NCBI GenBank assembly: GCA_013178255.1
Contig: JABLWY010000001.1
Location: 1 to 64,000, forward strand
Direction: 5' to 3'
Origin: Coprothermobacteraceae bacterium
GTDB taxonomy: Bacteria; Coprothermobacterota; Coprothermobacteria; Coprothermobacterales; Coprothermobacteraceae
Length of the DNA stretch: 64,000 nucleotides
This document shows, piece by piece, positions 15,280 to 25,374 of this stretch; position 1 is the first letter of the stretch, and every line of letters begins with the position of its first letter. The notes beneath the pieces are model-generated. The model made no database searches, was not told the origin of the DNA, and worked only from the letters and a program-made list of their open reading frames with translations. Both the position numbers and the translations under genes were made by a program.

Positions 15280-16329
15280 ATGAAAGTGGCTGTTGGGATC
15301 TCTGGCGGCATAGATTCCACGGTAGCGCTGCTCATGCTCAGGGAGCAAGAGTATGATGTAACCGCTGTCTTCCTCAAGCTGCTACCCGATGGTTTATACC
15401 AACCGCGGACGTGCTGCTCTGTGGAGAGTAGGCAGCTGGCAGAACGTGTAGCCAAATTCGCCGGCGTTCCGTTTGAAGTGTGGGATCTTAGCCCCATCTT
15501 CCGCAAGTACGTCATGGACATCTTTAAAGCGCAGCTGGCCCGTGGTTTGACGCCCAACCCTTGTGTCTACTGTAACCGATATGTGAAGATTGGAGCATTC
15601 GTGGATGTTGCTCAATCCAAGGGGTTCGAGTTGGTAGCAACCGGGCATTACGCTAGGCAGTTAGATGGCAAACTTTATACCGGTGTAGATCATCGTAAGG
15701 ACCAATCATACATGTTGGCTTTGGTACCAAGAGCGACGCTGCAAAAGACCACATTCCCCCTTGGGAACATGACTAGACAGGACGTACTGGACTATGCTCG
15801 AGCCAAAGGCTTAGTACATGTCCCGAGAAGCAGTCAAGATGTTTGCTTCGTGCCAGCAGGTGGCTTGGAAGAATTCATAAAGCGTGAGATAGGGGAACTA
15901 CTCAGACCTGGACCCATGATACTTGATGGTCACATTGTTGGTTACCACAAGGGCTTCCCCCTATATACGGTGGGGCAAAGGAGAGGTTTAGGTGTGGCCC
16001 ACAAAGAGCCACTGTACGTGAAGCGTATTGACCCAAAACATAACACAGTTGAGCTTGCTGAGTCCGATGGATTGTTTTCCGATAACATGTTAGTTGCAGT
16101 CATGAATCAGTTCACTGCCCCTGCTAGTCAGGCTTATGTAAAAATAAGATACCAGGCAGCTGCCGTACCTGCAGACGTTCGCGTATGGCGAGGCTCGATC
16201 CTGCGAGTGGACTTTTTACAGCCCCAAAGAGCCGTCACGCCAGGCCAGATAGCTGTAGCGTACTATGGGGAGCAGGTTCTGTGGGCCGGCATAATACTGC
16301 CAAGGGAGGTAAGGACAGCTAATGTATGA
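15280..16329 (+). CDS. mnmA: tRNA-specific 2-thiouridylase MnmA
   Basis: This 349-residue enzyme thiolates U34 of tRNA-Lys, -Glu and -Gln. The PP-loop SGGIDST is at residues 8-14. The CxxC-region Cys lies in [15 protein letters not shown] and the second catalytic Cys in SSQDVCFVP; the ATP/tRNA segment GHYARQL and [12 protein letters not shown] are also present. No SD precedes ATG 15280, which lies 10 nt after a TATAAT, so the mRNA is probably leaderless. It overlaps mnmG by 8 nt, so both halves of the s2/mnm5 U34 modification are coupled. Confidence 0.95.
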   Translation: MKVAVGISGGIDSTVALLMLREQEYDVTAVFLKLLPDGLYQPRTCCSVESRQLAERVAKFAGVPFEVWDLSPIFRKYVMDIFKAQLARGLTPNPCVYCNRYVKIGAFVDVAQSKGFELVATGHYARQLDGKLYTGVDHRKDQSYMLALVPRATLQKTTFPLGNMTRQDVLDYARAKGLVHVPRSSQDVCFVPAGGLEEFIKREIGELLRPGPMILDGHIVGYHKGFPLYTVGQRRGLGVAHKEPLYVKRIDPKHNTVELAESDGLFSDNMLVAVMNQFTAPASQAYVKIRYQAAAVPADVRVWRGSILRVDFLQPQRAVTPGQIAVAYYGEQVLWAGIILPREVRTANV

Positions 16330-18169
16330 CGTCATAGTCGTGGGCGGAGGGCATGCAGGCTGTGAAGCCGCATACATATCGGCGAAGATGGGAGCGAAGA
16401 CCCTCCTTATCACCAGCTTCATTGACACTATCGCACTTCTTCCATGTAACCCCGCCATAGGAGGCCCTGGGAAGTCCCAGCTCGTTAGAGAACTGGACGC
16501 TCTCGGCGGCCTCATGGGTAAGGTAACCAATCGGTCTTACATACAGGCCAGGGTGTTGAATAGGAGCAAGGGTCCAGCCGTCTGGGCTAACAGGGCGCAA
16601 GTCGACAAGTACAGATATCCGGCAGAAATGCTTAGGCGGCTGAGCAATACCAAAAACCTAGAACTTATGCAAGCCCACGTGTGCGGACTGCTCTTTGAAG
16701 GCAACAGGGTGTTCGGCGTCAAAACTGAGGACGGAAGGTCTTTGGAAGCAAAGAAGGTGATATTGACCACGGGCACATTTTTGGAAGCCAAGATATACAT
16801 CTCCAGTTGGAGCAAGCCAGCCGGCCGTTGGGGTGAATTCCCAGCTAAAGGGCTGTCCGACGATCTCAGGGCGTTGGGTCTTGATCTAGGGCGGTTCAAT
16901 ACTGGGACTACACCTCGTATCGATGGCAGGACCATAGACTACGAACGGTCTGAGGTCCAAGAACACGATCCCGGTTTATCGTTCTCTTTCTGGGAGGAGC
17001 CTAACCCACCAGGTTACAAGCCTGTGTACATGGTGCGAACCAATGCTCGTACCATGGACATCGTAAGGCGAAGTATCCATTTGACAGCCTCCAGGGCAAG
17101 TGACATGGTACGCGTAGGACCAAGGTACTGCCCGTCCATAGAAGAGAAGGCGCTCTGGTTCCCTGATAAGACCGACCACCTGATCTTCTTGGAACCCGTG
17201 GGCTTAGACACGAACGAAGTCTATCCCAACGGACTAGCTATCTCCCTGCCTGTTGAACTTCAGCTCCAAGTCCTGAGGTCCATAGAAGGGCTGGAGAATG
17301 TGGAGATTATAAGACCTGGGTACACCATAGATTACGACATCGTCTGGCCCCACCAGCTAAAAACAACCCTGGAGGTCAAAACGGTAGAAAACCTGTTCTT
17401 GGCAGGACAAATCAACGGGACTACGGGTTACGAAGAAGCGGCTGCTCAAGGCATCATTGCGGGCATAAACGCGGCCTTAGCAGTGTTCGGCGACGATAGA
17501 TTTGTGATTCATAGACACGAGGGGTTCATAGGTGTAATGATCGACGAACTTACCACCAAAGACCTGATTGAGCCCTACCGAATGCTCACTAGCCGCTCCG
17601 AGTTTAGGATGATCCACAGGCAAGATAACGCCATCTGGAGACTGGCCGATAAAGCGTATACGCATGGGGTATTGACTGAACAAGAGTACAGGCTTGTGCA
17701 AGAGCGGAAGCAACAAATGGAAGATGTAATGCAGAAGCTAAAAGAAACTAGCGTATCCCCTCGGCACTTTACGTTCTTGAAGCAATCGGAGAAGGCATCG
17801 AATCTGCTGAAGCGTCCTGAGATCCACATAGAAGACTTGCAAGTGGTGCTGCCCGAAATCCAAAACCTCACACCTGAGCAACGGCTAACGTTGGAGATCG
17901 ATGTGAAGTATGAAGGGTACCTGCAAAAAGAGGAGAACCTCTCAAAGAACCTGAAGCGCTTGGAGGACTTCCCCATACCTGCCGACTTTGACTATTCCAG
18001 CCTGCCCATAAGCCGTGAAGCCATCGACAATCTCCAAAAATTCAGGCCTGAGACGGTCGGTCAAGCGTCAAGGCTAGCAGGCATACACGTTAGCGACTTA
18101 GCCGTAATAGTGGCCTATGTAAGAAAGTTCAAGAAGAACGGCTCATCCAGTAACGGTAACACCCTCTAA
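16322..18169 (+). CDS. mnmG: tRNA uridine-5-carboxymethylaminomethyl modification enzyme MnmG
   Basis: This 615-residue FAD protein shows the Rossmann start [23 protein letters not shown], the MnmG signature [24 protein letters not shown], the Cys-containing segment [12 protein letters not shown] and the C-terminal helical domain that contacts MnmE. With MnmE it installs the 5-aminomethyl-type group on wobble U34; mnmE is not in the window. ATG 16322 overlaps the end of mnmA (ATGTATGA). The last 27 nt overlap the convergent tldE gene. Confidence 0.96.
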   Translation: MYDVIVVGGGHAGCEAAYISAKMGAKTLLITSFIDTIALLPCNPAIGGPGKSQLVRELDALGGLMGKVTNRSYIQARVLNRSKGPAVWANRAQVDKYRYPAEMLRRLSNTKNLELMQAHVCGLLFEGNRVFGVKTEDGRSLEAKKVILTTGTFLEAKIYISSWSKPAGRWGEFPAKGLSDDLRALGLDLGRFNTGTTPRIDGRTIDYERSEVQEHDPGLSFSFWEEPNPPGYKPVYMVRTNARTMDIVRRSIHLTASRASDMVRVGPRYCPSIEEKALWFPDKTDHLIFLEPVGLDTNEVYPNGLAISLPVELQLQVLRSIEGLENVEIIRPGYTIDYDIVWPHQLKTTLEVKTVENLFLAGQINGTTGYEEAAAQGIIAGINAALAVFGDDRFVIHRHEGFIGVMIDELTTKDLIEPYRMLTSRSEFRMIHRQDNAIWRLADKAYTHGVLTEQEYRLVQERKQQMEDVMQKLKETSVSPRHFTFLKQSEKASNLLKRPEIHIEDLQVVLPEIQNLTPEQRLTLEIDVKYEGYLQKEENLSKNLKRLEDFPIPADFDYSSLPISREAIDNLQKFRPETVGQASRLAGIHVSDLAVIVAYVRKFKKNGSSSNGNTL

Positions 18170-19441
18170 AGCGACCAACGGACTTACCAGCCACCAACCT
18201 GCAGGAATAGATTCCTCAAAAGCAGAGGCAGCAACGGCGTTCTTGAGCACATCCCAAACGTTGCCGCTGAGAGTAATGCCGCTTAGGGGCACACGCTCAC
18301 CCCTGTCTATCAAGACCCCGTCGGCACCTATGGAAAAAACGCCACTCACAGGGTTGAGGCCTGAATGTACGCCCTTGAGCGAAGTTATCCTAAGGTACTT
18401 GTCCAAGCTGTCTAACGGAGGTAGATCTCCTACCTGCAAGTGCACTATGAAAGGCTGTTCCACCGGCTGCTGCCTGTACGAAGGTCTGTACCCTACCCCG
18501 GTCGGTTTCTTTCCGAATTCGGCAGCGCCACTTAGGCTATAGTAAGGCTGCTCAAAGACCCCGTCCGCAACCAAGTAGGTCGGACTGACAGGAACGCCTT
18601 CATGATCATAGAGGTATGCCTCGGGCACCTGCCCGTGACGGCACGTAAGGTAGAGACTTAAATGTTTCGAAAGCACTTCCTGCCCCTCTTTGCCTGAGAA
18701 GTAGCTCTTGTTGCGTTCCACTGCCCTACCGCTCAACGACGGCAACAGAGCATCCCATAGCTCGTGCCACTCAGGGAGATCGAACACTACGGGCACGTTC
18801 TTAAGAGACATACCTTTGCCATCTAAAGAACTGTAAGCTCTTTCTAGAGCCCTGTCAACCAAGTCTTTCACGTTGAAACGGTCTGGATCATCGGTAGCCT
18901 GATACCAGAAATTCCAATTCTCGGTGTTACCTGAAACCACAGGCGCTACGGTGAACCAGTATACCGCCTGACGTGTGGTCACTTCACCACCGCTGGTATT
19001 GCGCAGCTGCCAGACTTCTTCTTCTCTGACTACGGTCACCTCAAACTTCGTAATGCCTTTGGCTGAAAGCAAATTGGCAGCCCTCAGCACGGCTTCTGAT
19101 AAGTCGGCTTCTGAACGCACCCAAGTCTGTTCAGACGCTCGGTAGTTCGGAAACTCCATTGGCAGCGGCTCAGACAATTCAGCAGCTTGGGCAGCGTGTT
19201 CGACCACTGAATGCACGCTTTCTTCGTCCTCCTTGTTACCGAAGCCAAAACCTAAACGCCCACCCTTTAGTACGCGTATCCCGTACCCGCTGGTCTCCCT
19301 GAAGGACCTGTCCAGCCATTGGTATTTGCCACCCAGGCAGCCTAACCTAGCCCTTTGAGCCTTGGAGTATATGTGAAATATGTCACCCTCTCCTCGTTCT
19401 TTTATAATCTTCAAGGCGCGATCCAAGTCCACCTTACTCAC
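18143..19441 (-). CDS. pmbA: TldE/PmbA subunit of the TldD-TldE metalloprotease
   Basis: The 432-residue protein has the TldE pattern ([50 protein letters not shown] near the end) and lacks the HExxxH motif, as expected for the non-metal subunit. With TldD it degrades unfolded peptides and matures RiPPs such as microcin B17. GTG 19441 overlaps the tldD stop (GGTGAGTAA), so the pair is translationally coupled. A few residues of the start are uncertain: a downstream TTG also has an AAGGTG site. Confidence 0.9.
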   Translation of the reverse strand: MSKVDLDRALKIIKERGEGDIFHIYSKAQRARLGCLGGKYQWLDRSFRETSGYGIRVLKGGRLGFGFGNKEDEESVHSVVEHAAQAAELSEPLPMEFPNYRASEQTWVRSEADLSEAVLRAANLLSAKGITKFEVTVVREEEVWQLRNTSGGEVTTRQAVYWFTVAPVVSGNTENWNFWYQATDDPDRFNVKDLVDRALERAYSSLDGKGMSLKNVPVVFDLPEWHELWDALLPSLSGRAVERNKSYFSGKEGQEVLSKHLSLYLTCRHGQVPEAYLYDHEGVPVSPTYLVADGVFEQPYYSLSGAAEFGKKPTGVGYRPSYRQQPVEQPFIVHLQVGDLPPLDSLDKYLRITSLKGVHSGLNPVSGVFSIGADGVLIDRGERVPLSGITLSGNVWDVLKNAVAASAFEESIPAGWWLVSPLVALEGVTVTG

Positions 19442-20819
19442 CCCCGAGAAGGATTTTGGACAACATCACGTATGGTTGCCCCAAAGCTGCGGGCACCGAC
19501 TGCCCTTCCTTACCACACATTCCAGGGAAGAAGTCTAGGTCGCCTTCCTTACTGACGGCTACCACATTTTGAAGTATGCTCAACCCATTTCCCACCATAC
19601 TTACGTCCTTGATAGGAGCAGTGATTCTACCGTCCTCTATGAGATAGCCTTCGGTCACGCCAAATATGAAGTTGCCTGTCACAGGATCGACTTGACCTCC
19701 TCCAAACTTTGATGCCATGACGCCTTTCTTGATCGACAGCAGCATATCCTCAAAGTTATCCGATCCAGGTTTTAAATAGGTGTTTCGCATGCGCGGATAA
19801 GGTATATGGGCATAACTCTCTCTACGGCCACTAGACGTGTGCGGGAACCCAGCTAACATGTGCCACAGGTAATCGCACATGTAGGAAACCAATTCCCCAT
19901 CTTTTATGAGTACGGTTTCTTGGTTCGGGAATCCTTCGTCATCAAATGCTGTGCTACTCCATTCGTTGGGCACCAAACCGGAATCAACTAAGGTGACTTT
20001 CTCACTTCCAATCTTCTGGCCAAGCTTACCTCTGAATACTGACACCTGCTTTCCTACCTCATCGGCCTCCAAGCCGTGTCCCACAGCCTCATGGAAAATG
20101 ACCCCTCCAAAGCCAGGTGCCAAGATTACTGGAAACTCTCCCGCTGGTGCAGGAACTGCATTAAGCTTCGCCACGGCAACCTTGGCCGCGTTGAAAGCAA
20201 AGTAATCCGGTTTGAACCGGTCAAGTAGCTCCAAACCTCCAGATTTACCCTGAACGCTTGAGGCAGCCTCCCTAAGTCCATCAGCCTCGGCCCATACGGC
20301 AGTCCTGACTTGAGTGCGCACCCGAGTATCCTCAGCATAGTACCCAAACCCGTTCAAAATCTGCACCCTGGACCTAACCTGAGCCACACTAGCCGAAACT
20401 TGGCTCACCCTAGGGTCATAGCTCCGCGCCAAGTCATCAACGGCCAGAAGAAAATCGCGAACCTGGGACAAGGCTTCCCACTCAACCCATTCACTCAGTT
20501 TGAGTGGCGCCTCCATAGTTGTGGCTTGAAATACTTTTCCGGGCTCAGCAGGCAAAACTGTAGCTGAAGCGGCCAAGTCTTTAGCTGCCCTTATGAGTTT
20601 GTCCGGCGTTGGGTTGTCCACTACAGCGAAGTATGTAACACCTTGAGCAATCAATCTTATGCTGGCACCAAAAACGGACCCAAACGACGGTCGTTCAAGT
20701 TTCCTGTTCTCTATCGTCAATGAAAGGTCTGTTCGGTCTTCCACGTAAATATCGAAGAAGTCCAGCTGGTGTTTTTGGAGCTCACGGGCTACTCTTTCGA
20801 GGGCATCCCTGTCAATCAA
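19434..20819 (-). CDS. tldD: TldD metalloprotease subunit
   Basis: The 461-residue protein contains the zinc motif HEAVGH at residues 243-248 within GGVIFHEAVGHGLEADEV. It also has SAYAHIPYPRMRNTYLKPG-like segments and the C-terminal SIVGNGLSILQNV-type motif found in TldD. The enzyme, with TldE, threads small unfolded peptides to the zinc site. The start is TTG 20819 with GGAGGTG 5 nt upstream. In a peptide-fermenting organism it may serve peptide turnover; a link with the PqqD-like gene is only suggestive. Confidence 0.93.
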   Translation of the reverse strand: MIDRDALERVARELQKHQLDFFDIYVEDRTDLSLTIENRKLERPSFGSVFGASIRLIAQGVTYFAVVDNPTPDKLIRAAKDLAASATVLPAEPGKVFQATTMEAPLKLSEWVEWEALSQVRDFLLAVDDLARSYDPRVSQVSASVAQVRSRVQILNGFGYYAEDTRVRTQVRTAVWAEADGLREAASSVQGKSGGLELLDRFKPDYFAFNAAKVAVAKLNAVPAPAGEFPVILAPGFGGVIFHEAVGHGLEADEVGKQVSVFRGKLGQKIGSEKVTLVDSGLVPNEWSSTAFDDEGFPNQETVLIKDGELVSYMCDYLWHMLAGFPHTSSGRRESYAHIPYPRMRNTYLKPGSDNFEDMLLSIKKGVMASKFGGGQVDPVTGNFIFGVTEGYLIEDGRITAPIKDVSMVGNGLSILQNVVAVSKEGDLDFFPGMCGKEGQSVPAALGQPYVMLSKILLGGE

Positions 20820-20894
20820 AGTGCCACCTCCCCAACATGCTAAAATACACTATATCACTTCACAGGGAAGCAGCGGCGAAAGCGAGGTGTTGTT

Positions 20895-21641
20895 TTGAAA
20901 AAGCTGGTTGCGTTAGCGCTAGTGCTCCTGGCCGCTACCACCCCCGTTCAAGCTTTCACCACTCTGAACATACCTACGCAGAAAGTAAAAGTTCGGGAAA
21001 CGGTGCGTCATGTTGTGACTCCTTATACGAACGAGAAGGTAGCCCATGTCTTAGGTTTGCCAGGCACATACCAAGCCAAGAAATCGGATGGGATACTAGT
21101 GCTCCAAAAGGTTGAAGTCAGCACTCAGACTACCTACGCTTACATACCGCCAAAGGTCGTAGTTCGTCCTTCAAACACGGTAGCGCAAGGAAAAGTAGTA
21201 GTCCTCGATCCAGGTCAGCCTACCATCAAGAAGCAAACTTGGCAGGTAACCTTGGTAGATGGCAAGACGGTCAGTAAGAAGCTCGTAAACGAAGTCTTGG
21301 TACGTGAGGGAACCACAAAAGTAGTAGCTTTGGGTCAAGGCGTCTACCGTGGCCAAGCTGTGGAGATGCTCATGATAGCTACGGCCTACACCGCAGGCGA
21401 ACCTGGCGTAAACCATTGGACAGCCACTGGGACTAGAGTGCGTTACGGTATAGTGGCAGTTGACCCTAAGGTCATACCCCTGGGTACAAGGCTTTACGTA
21501 GAAGGGTACGGCTACGCTGTGGCAGCTGACACGGGTGGAGCAATAAAGGGAAACCGCATCGACCTATACTTCAATACAAGAGAAGAGTGCATCAAATGGG
21601 GCCGTCGCCTGGTGAAGGTTTACGTCCTTGGCGAGGAGTAG
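20895..21641 (+). CDS. Secreted G5 and 3D domain cell-wall protein (YabE/YuiC-like)
   Basis: This 248-residue exported protein has a signal peptide (residues 1-20, cleavage near VQA-F). A G5-like domain follows (QTWQVTLVDGKTVSKKLVNEVLVREGTTKVVALG, about 115-150), then a C-terminal 3D domain (IATAYTAGEPGVNHWTATGTRVRYGIVAVDPKVIPLGTRLYVEGYGYAVAADTGGAIKGNRIDLYF), whose three Asp residues are the 3D signature. The 3D barrel resembles MltA and suggests peptidoglycan lytic activity. The start is TTG 20895 behind GAGGTG. rsmA overlaps its 3' end, as often seen in Firmicutes (yabE-rnmV-ksgA), here without rnmV. Confidence 0.88.
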   Translation: MKKLVALALVLLAATTPVQAFTTLNIPTQKVKVRETVRHVVTPYTNEKVAHVLGLPGTYQAKKSDGILVLQKVEVSTQTTYAYIPPKVVVRPSNTVAQGKVVVLDPGQPTIKKQTWQVTLVDGKTVSKKLVNEVLVREGTTKVVALGQGVYRGQAVEMLMIATAYTAGEPGVNHWTATGTRVRYGIVAVDPKVIPLGTRLYVEGYGYAVAADTGGAIKGNRIDLYFNTREECIKWGRRLVKVYVLGEE

Positions 21642-22432
21642 AAGTACCCCAGCTTCTTAGGGATCTAAACCTGATACCCAAGAAGTCACTGGGTCAGTCG
21701 TTCTTGATCTCCGACTACATAGCTGACAAGATAGCTGACGCGGCCGGACTAGGACCAGAAGTATTGGAAATAGGCCCAGGTACTGGCATGTTGACTGCTA
21801 GATTAGCTCAGCGCTTTCAGCACGTGACTGCCGTAGACATAGATCGTCGCCTCAAACCCCTACACGAATTGGTGGTGCAGGAATTTCCCAACGTACGTTT
21901 TGTCTATGCCGACTTTCTCAAGTACGAGCATGGTCCCGTAAGTACAGTGGTGGGCAACCTACCCTATTACATAACTACGCCCATATTAGAGAAAATCTTC
22001 CTCCGCATGCAGGTACAGTTGGCGGTCATAATGGTCCAAAAAGAACTTGGGCAACGTATGGCCGCCACCCCGCGCACAAAGGCCTATGGAGCGTTAAGCA
22101 TTTTCGTGCAAAGCTACAGCATTCCTGAAGTACTTTTCCCTGTAAGCAGGGCTAACTTTTACCCACTGCCTCAGGTAGACTCCGTGGTGTTGCGCCTCAC
22201 CATAAAGGCGCCTCCTGATGTTAATCCAGCAGTACTCGAGAACGTAGTGAAGACAGCTTTTCAGCAAAGAAGAAAACGTTTGCGCAACGCCCTCCGCAAG
22301 CACCCAGATCTCCTGCAATTAGCAGAAGAGGCCGGCATTAACGCCGACCTCAGGCCAGAAGAGATTCCTGTTAGCCTCTACCTAAGATGGGCCGCCCTAG
22401 TCACAAGTCGAAATAAAGGTCAAACTCCTTAG
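21596..22432 (+). CDS. rsmA: 16S rRNA dimethyladenosine transferase RsmA (KsgA)
   Basis: The protein dimethylates A1518 and A1519 of 16S rRNA. Seen are KKSLGQSFL near the N-terminus, SAM motif I VLEIGPGTGMLT, DIDRRL, catalytic NLPYYI (N-L-P-Y) and the C-terminal QQRRKRLRNAL. The start is uncertain: GTG 21587 and ATG 21596 are in frame and both overlap the 3D-domain gene by about 50 nt; I use 21596. No better start exists before the conserved region. The 3' end overlaps glnA by 32 nt. Confidence 0.92.
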   Translation: MGPSPGEGLRPWRGVEVPQLLRDLNLIPKKSLGQSFLISDYIADKIADAAGLGPEVLEIGPGTGMLTARLAQRFQHVTAVDIDRRLKPLHELVVQEFPNVRFVYADFLKYEHGPVSTVVGNLPYYITTPILEKIFLRMQVQLAVIMVQKELGQRMAATPRTKAYGALSIFVQSYSIPEVLFPVSRANFYPLPQVDSVVLRLTIKAPPDVNPAVLENVVKTAFQQRRKRLRNALRKHPDLLQLAEEAGINADLRPEEIPVSLYLRWAALVTSRNKGQTP

Positions 22433-23768
22433 CGTTGGGTATTAAGGAGACTTCGCGGTCCTCCAACATCTTCTGCTCGATCCAATTTTGGATAAGCGAC
22501 TCAGGGAAGGTCTGCAGGTACGCATGATCAGCAGCCAGCGCCTGACAGGATTCGGTTAAAGATGTGGACAGACTCTCTGCCTGAGCATGCCCTTCGTCCT
22601 CCAAGGGGCCGTATCCCAACGATACTGGATCCAAATTCCGCCTCATTCCATCCACGCCAGCCAATATCATGGCCGCAAAGGCAAGGTACGGATTGCATGT
22701 GGCGTCAATGGTCCTAAACTCAATACGCCGTTTGGAAGGGTCTTTGACGTAAGCCGGAATCCTGATAGCAGCCGTACGGTTTCCCAAGCCAAACACAGCG
22801 GAAGTAGGAGCCTCAAACCCTGGCACCAATCTCCTGTATGAGTTGGTACTAGGGTTAGTGAAAGCCATGAGCGACTTGCCGTGAGATAGGATGCCGGCAA
22901 TGTACGAGAGAGCCGCCCTGGAAAGACCCAGCAGTTCTTCGCCCTGGAATATGTTCAAACCATTTCTTGTCAAATACTGATGCACGTGCATGCCGTTACC
23001 CGCTTCGTTGTACATGGGTTTGGGCATGAATGTTACCACGTATCCAAACTGCTGTCCTACATTTCTAGATACGTACTTGACCATCATGGTGTAATCTGCC
23101 GCCGATAAGGCGTCAGTAAAGCCCAACTCTATTTCTACTTGGCAGCTTCCAACCTCATGGTGGTGGTACTTCACAGGGATGCCTAGCCTTAGTAACTCAT
23201 CAACGATGGCATTCCTAACTGCCATGAGCGAATCAGCCGGTGGAGTTCTGTGATATCCCTTCTTCTGGCCAATCACGTAAGCTCCGCCAGTACCTGAGTT
23301 CCAAAAGCCCTCTGCAGCATCAACACGATGATAGACTTCGTTAGGCGCTACGTGGTATTGGGCCGACTCGAACACATGAAACTCGTACTCGGGAGCTAGG
23401 TAAGCTCCATCAGCTACATCAGAAATGGAGTTAATGGTGTATCTAAGCAGACTTCTAGGATCCAATGGACTCATCTTCCACGTTTCGATATCGTATACGT
23501 CACAAATCATGGAAAGTACTTTCTGTTCACCAATCCATTCGACGTACGCTGTGGCAGGATCAGGAATGAGAACCATGTCGCTGGCCGTCACGTGGGCATA
23601 CCCGAGGTTGGAAGCATCAAAACCAACACCTTCGACGAATGTCTTCTCCCCAAAGGAACTAACCGCCAACGTGACATGACGCCAGCGGCCCCATACGTCA
23701 GCTACCTTGAGATCGATGTGGTTGATACCTTCATCTTTAACTAACTTCAGTATCTCCTCGATTGTCAT
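22401..23768 (-). CDS. glnA: Glutamine synthetase, type I
   Basis: This 455-residue enzyme makes glutamine from glutamate, ammonia and ATP. Visible are the ammonium-site loop (GVGFDASNLGYAHVTASDMVLIPD), metal-binding LAPEYEFHVFE, KYHHHEVGSCQVEIELGF, NEAGNGMHVHQ and the ATP segment TNPSTNSYRRLVPGFEAP. The C-terminus lacks the NLY-type adenylylation motif, so control by GlnE is unlikely. ATG 23768 follows GGGAGGGCAAGGC; the in-frame TTG at 23783 overlaps the SD and is rejected. A TATCAT -10 lies near 23812, and an 8-bp inverted repeat (23779-23786 and 23826-23833) brackets the promoter. Confidence 0.95.
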   Translation of the reverse strand: MTIEEILKLVKDEGINHIDLKVADVWGRWRHVTLAVSSFGEKTFVEGVGFDASNLGYAHVTASDMVLIPDPATAYVEWIGEQKVLSMICDVYDIETWKMSPLDPRSLLRYTINSISDVADGAYLAPEYEFHVFESAQYHVAPNEVYHRVDAAEGFWNSGTGGAYVIGQKKGYHRTPPADSLMAVRNAIVDELLRLGIPVKYHHHEVGSCQVEIELGFTDALSAADYTMMVKYVSRNVGQQFGYVVTFMPKPMYNEAGNGMHVHQYLTRNGLNIFQGEELLGLSRAALSYIAGILSHGKSLMAFTNPSTNSYRRLVPGFEAPTSAVFGLGNRTAAIRIPAYVKDPSKRRIEFRTIDATCNPYLAFAAMILAGVDGMRRNLDPVSLGYGPLEDEGHAQAESLSTSLTESCQALAADHAYLQTFPESLIQNWIEQKMLEDREVSLIPNAKEFDLYFDL

Positions 23769-23840
23769 GCCTTGCCCTCCCAACGCCTATTTGGGTTTGT
23801 GTGTTAATGATACCTTAAAGTCAGTGCGTTGGGATAGTTC

Positions 23841-23869
23841 TTGGTTCTGTGGATGCGCTCTGGTATACA
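23841..23869 (+). promoter_or_regulatory. Promoter of the ispE operon
   Basis: TTGGTT (23841-23846), a 17-nt spacer and TGG-TATACA (hexamer 23864-23869) form an extended -10 promoter. The expected start is about 5 nt before the tandem ATG ATG at 23882, which lacks a ribosome site, so ispE is probably leaderless. Confidence 0.55.
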
Positions 23870-23881
23870 ATTATGCTTGTT

Positions 23882-24637
23882 ATGATGCCCAATACGGAAG
23901 AACGCAGTATCAGGGCGAAAATCAATCTCACACTGGACATCACGGGCAAATCTGAAAACCTACACACCATAAAGTCCATTTTCCTGAAAATTCCGCTCGA
24001 GGCAAAGGGTGTTTTTTGGCGTGAAGTCGGGCTGTTCAGGATCGAAGACTTAGACCTGCCTTACAGAGAATGCAAAGCCTACAAGACCTATCTTAAGAGG
24101 CCTTGTTCAGTCCATGTCACAAAGAGTATTCCTACTGGATATGGGCTAGGTGGATCCGCGGGTGACGACGCGCTCATATCGATTTACACTGGCGCTGAAC
24201 CGACAGCCCGAGACTCCTACTTCCTGATATCACCCTACAAGATGGCCTTAGTCGAAGCGGACCAAACTATGATTACGCCACTCGTTCTGCCCTTTGATCT
24301 GGAACTCATGCTTGTGTTGCCACAGCTAAACTCTCTTACGTCTGACCTCTACGCCCGCTGGGACGAAGAACCACACTACACCAACTACACTGATGTTGCA
24401 TTGATGGCGCTACAGAACAGGGACAGACATGGTTTCGAGGACTCATTTGGCAACGTGTTCGAGAGATACCTTACCCCAGAGTTGCAGAAAATTAAAGAAT
24501 ATCTGCTCGAGTATGGCCCGTTTGTTATGACAGGTTCAGGATCCGCTTTCTTCGCGCCTTTGAGAAAGGTCAAGAAGTATCCTGATCTACCGTTTAAAAT
24601 ACTGCTTATAGAAAGGTGGTCGCCAAGTTGGACGTAG
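23882..24637 (+). CDS. ispE: 4-diphosphocytidyl-2-C-methyl-D-erythritol kinase (short IspE)
   Basis: A GHMP kinase of about 251 residues, shorter than the usual 280-300. Seen are the N-terminal RAKINLTLDITGKSENLHTIKSIF (IspE-like), the phosphate loop SIPTGYGLGGSAGDDAL and the C-terminal VMTGSGSAFFA. It phosphorylates the 2-hydroxyl of CDP-methylerythritol in the MEP isoprenoid pathway. I take the ATG pair at 23882/23885 because homologues start about ten residues before AKINL; upstream ATGs lie in the promoter. It overlaps the next gene, a nucleotidyltransferase, by about 10 nt. Divergence leaves some doubt over the exact GHMP substrate. Confidence 0.8.
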   Translation: MMPNTEERSIRAKINLTLDITGKSENLHTIKSIFLKIPLEAKGVFWREVGLFRIEDLDLPYRECKAYKTYLKRPCSVHVTKSIPTGYGLGGSAGDDALISIYTGAEPTARDSYFLISPYKMALVEADQTMITPLVLPFDLELMLVLPQLNSLTSDLYARWDEEPHYTNYTDVALMALQNRDRHGFEDSFGNVFERYLTPELQKIKEYLLEYGPFVMTGSGSAFFAPLRKVKKYPDLPFKILLIERWSPSWT

Positions 24638-25374
24638 GCATATTGATCCTGGCGGGGTCTTCAGAAGAACCGTGGACCAAGAAGTACGGTGTGCGCAGCA
24701 AACTAGAACTGCCCATCAATGGAACGCCACTCATAGTGAAGACGTTTCAGGCAGCAGCGGACACAGGGATCCCATATGTCGTAGTAACCGATCCCTGGTT
24801 GGCCCAAGGTTATGGGATTGAGCCTTACGCCATAGCTACTAAAGACATTGTTAGCACCCTACTAGCTGGAGCTGAGGCCCTAGATACAGAGTACTTGTTG
24901 GTCTTGTCGGCCGACATGCCATTTATAACGGCAGAAGGTATCCAGGAGCTTATCAAAGAAGCTGAATCTTTGCCCACAGCGGAATTATACGTGCTCATAG
25001 TCTCCAAAGAACTACTGGACCAACGTTTCCCTGGGTCCACACGCACGTATGTGAAATTGAAGGAGGGCCAGTTCAAAGCTGCTAACGGTGTTTTGTTGAA
25101 GAAAGAGGTGCTACTCAGGGAAGCGCCAAGAGCTGAATACATGCTCAAGAACAGAAAAAACCCTGTCATGTTTGCAGGCATTTTGGGATGGACGTTCATA
25201 TTCAAAGCGCTGACTGGGCAATTAGATATACCTTACGTATGGAACAAGGTAGAGCGGCAATTTGGCCTAAAGGCCCAGCCAGTATTCACTAGGAGAGCCG
25301 AGTTCGGCTTCGACATCGACAAAGAGGAACACTACCTTTATACCCTTGAGCTACTGAAAGGAGTGACGCCATAA
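24628..25374 (+). CDS. MobA-like nucleotidyltransferase domain protein
   Basis: This protein of about 248 residues has a GT-A type nucleotidyltransferase fold: GILILAGSSEEPWTKKYGVRSKLELPINGTPLIVKT (degenerate G-rich loop) and LLVLSADMPFITAEGIQELI with the metal-binding Asp. The later part (AELYVLIVSKELLDQRFPGSTRTYVKLKEGQFKAANGVLLKK) matches an uncharacterised NTP_transf_3 family of Firmicutes and thermophiles. The start is probably TTG 24628 behind AAGGTGG; GTG 24616 is the alternative. It sits between ispE and the O-antigen-ligase-like gene (TAATG overlap). The substrate is unknown; it is not a clear IspD. Confidence 0.72.
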   Translation: MDVGILILAGSSEEPWTKKYGVRSKLELPINGTPLIVKTFQAAADTGIPYVVVTDPWLAQGYGIEPYAIATKDIVSTLLAGAEALDTEYLLVLSADMPFITAEGIQELIKEAESLPTAELYVLIVSKELLDQRFPGSTRTYVKLKEGQFKAANGVLLKKEVLLREAPRAEYMLKNRKNPVMFAGILGWTFIFKALTGQLDIPYVWNKVERQFGLKAQPVFTRRAEFGFDIDKEEHYLYTLELLKGVTP

